DNA of 64,000 bases. Origin: Forficula auricularia (taxonomy: Eukaryota; Arthropoda; Insecta; Dermaptera; Forficulidae). The stretch spans positions 62,001-126,000 of the forward strand of contig JALMQS010000826.1 of assembly GCA_024734495.1 (NCBI GenBank). The letters are read 5' to 3'. The notes below the pieces were generated by a model. The model saw only the letters and a list, made by a program, of their open reading frames with translations, had not been told where the DNA came from and searched no databases. Position numbers and translations under genes: made by a program. Shown piece by piece: positions 63,180 through 64,000 of this stretch; positions within the stretch are counted from its first letter, which is position 1, and each line of letters opens with the position of its first letter.

Positions 63180-63770
63180 CGATTGCAATACTTTCACTTA
63201 TATAAACTACATTATTGCAAATGGAATTAAGCCTAGTCTTATTCAAAGTAATGTAATGTTTGTATTTCTCCAATTTCCGTTCGATTATTCAAATTGTCTA
63301 ATTAAAGCTTAAAAATAATATTTAAAAAAGTGCCACTATTTTCGTAGAATGGCATATATTATAATAAATTTTGAATTCATTAACAGGAAAGAAAAAATTA
63401 AAAATGAAGGTGTTATAAGGAAATGTTAAGAAAAATATATTTACCAGTTAAAGGCAGCCATGCATAATAATTAAATACATAATTTACTATCGAGTAAGAC
63501 CAATAGCTTTATATTAAGCAAATATAGTTGTAAAATAAATATTTAAATAAAAAAAAAAATAATAGACATATATATTTATGTTCTGTCAATTTTAATGTCA
63601 AATGACAGATTAATTAGTTGTTACCAATAGACAAGAGAAAAAAAGAAATTGATTAAAACCGAAAAATAAAACATAATATTATTGTTATGAATACATAAAT
63701 ATATATATTTAAAAACATTAATGAATTTTAATTGATAAAATTAACCTAATTTATTATATTTTTTTTTACA
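63180..63770. other. AT-rich, nothing recognised
   Basis: No frames or repeats recognised. Confidence 0.4.
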
Positions 63771-63781
63771 CTAAACATTGT

Positions 63782-63862
63782 CACTGCGCGAAATTCAAAA
63801 GTTGGAGTTAAAACTCAATCAAATCAATGAGGCTTATCAACAATTTATGAATTTTAATAGAA
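63782..63862 (+). CDS. Possible exon fragment (unidentified)
   Basis: An open stretch reads LREIQKLELKLNQINEAYQQ, then FMNFNR, with heptad-like leucines and less AT bias than its surroundings. No clear AG acceptor or GT donor is seen. A second possible exon begins after TTTTTTAG at 63973 and runs off the window. It is a weak candidate for the next gene. Confidence 0.15.
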
Positions 63863-64000
63863 AAATAAAATTTAATTTATTTGAAAATTTTGATATTATC
63901 TTAATAAGTATTTCATATTGTGATGAATGAATATAATTTCATTGAAATATCTTTAAAATAATTATTTTTTAGACCCTTCAAAAAAGAAGACAAGTAGGTA

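Overview
This is a eukaryotic, AT-rich and very repeat-rich contig segment, almost certainly from an arthropod and most likely an insect. The grounds are two spliced host genes with arthropod-like proteins, and a repeat load of mariner, hAT, TTAA-targeting, Helentron-like and several non-LTR families plus tRNA-derived SINEs. I cannot name the species. A run of 100 N (11795-11894) marks an assembly gap.

Host genes. The plus strand carries a complete SYVN1/HRD1 gene (ER-membrane RING ubiquitin ligase of ER-associated degradation). It has 11 coding exons between 12184 and 28597, every exon joins in phase, and the product is 617 residues. The minus strand carries NAA60 (N-alpha-acetyltransferase 60, NatF) as four coding exons between 59014 and 53387. 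Its 191-residue product lacks the usual C-terminal tail. The genes converge on about 25 kb of repeats. I see no other intact host gene; the last 220 bases may touch another.

Layout. 1-4.5 kb: foldback repeats and a Helentron-like element broken by an RTE-type LINE fragment and a mariner, which itself holds a MITE. 4.65-11.6 kb: a CR1/Jockey-type LINE (minus) with an intact ORF1, a frameshifted endonuclease and a decayed RT, split by an insertion that carries a 119-bp tandem array. 12-28.6 kb: SYVN1, whose introns are full of transposons. 28.6-53.3 kb: nested foldback elements, MITEs, LINE 3' ends and SINEs. 53.4-59 kb: NAA60. 59-63.2 kb: a SINE, an RT fragment and a 1.5-kb inverted repeat.

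Most notable signal. Many foldback elements, from at least two sequence-unrelated families, carry hammerhead-ribozyme motifs (CUGANGA, a covarying stem II, GAAAC, then GUC or GUA). The sense ribozyme always lies in the 3' arm, with its antisense copy or remnant in the 5' arm. Three lie in sense orientation inside SYVN1 introns. Hammerheads are known from Penelope-like elements, but no Penelope RT or GIY-YIG frame is visible here. Also notable: five MITEs with 7/8 or 8/8 matching 8-bp target duplications, a TTAA element with an empty paralogous site in the same window, a higher-order satellite, and several insertions dated by exact target-site duplications.
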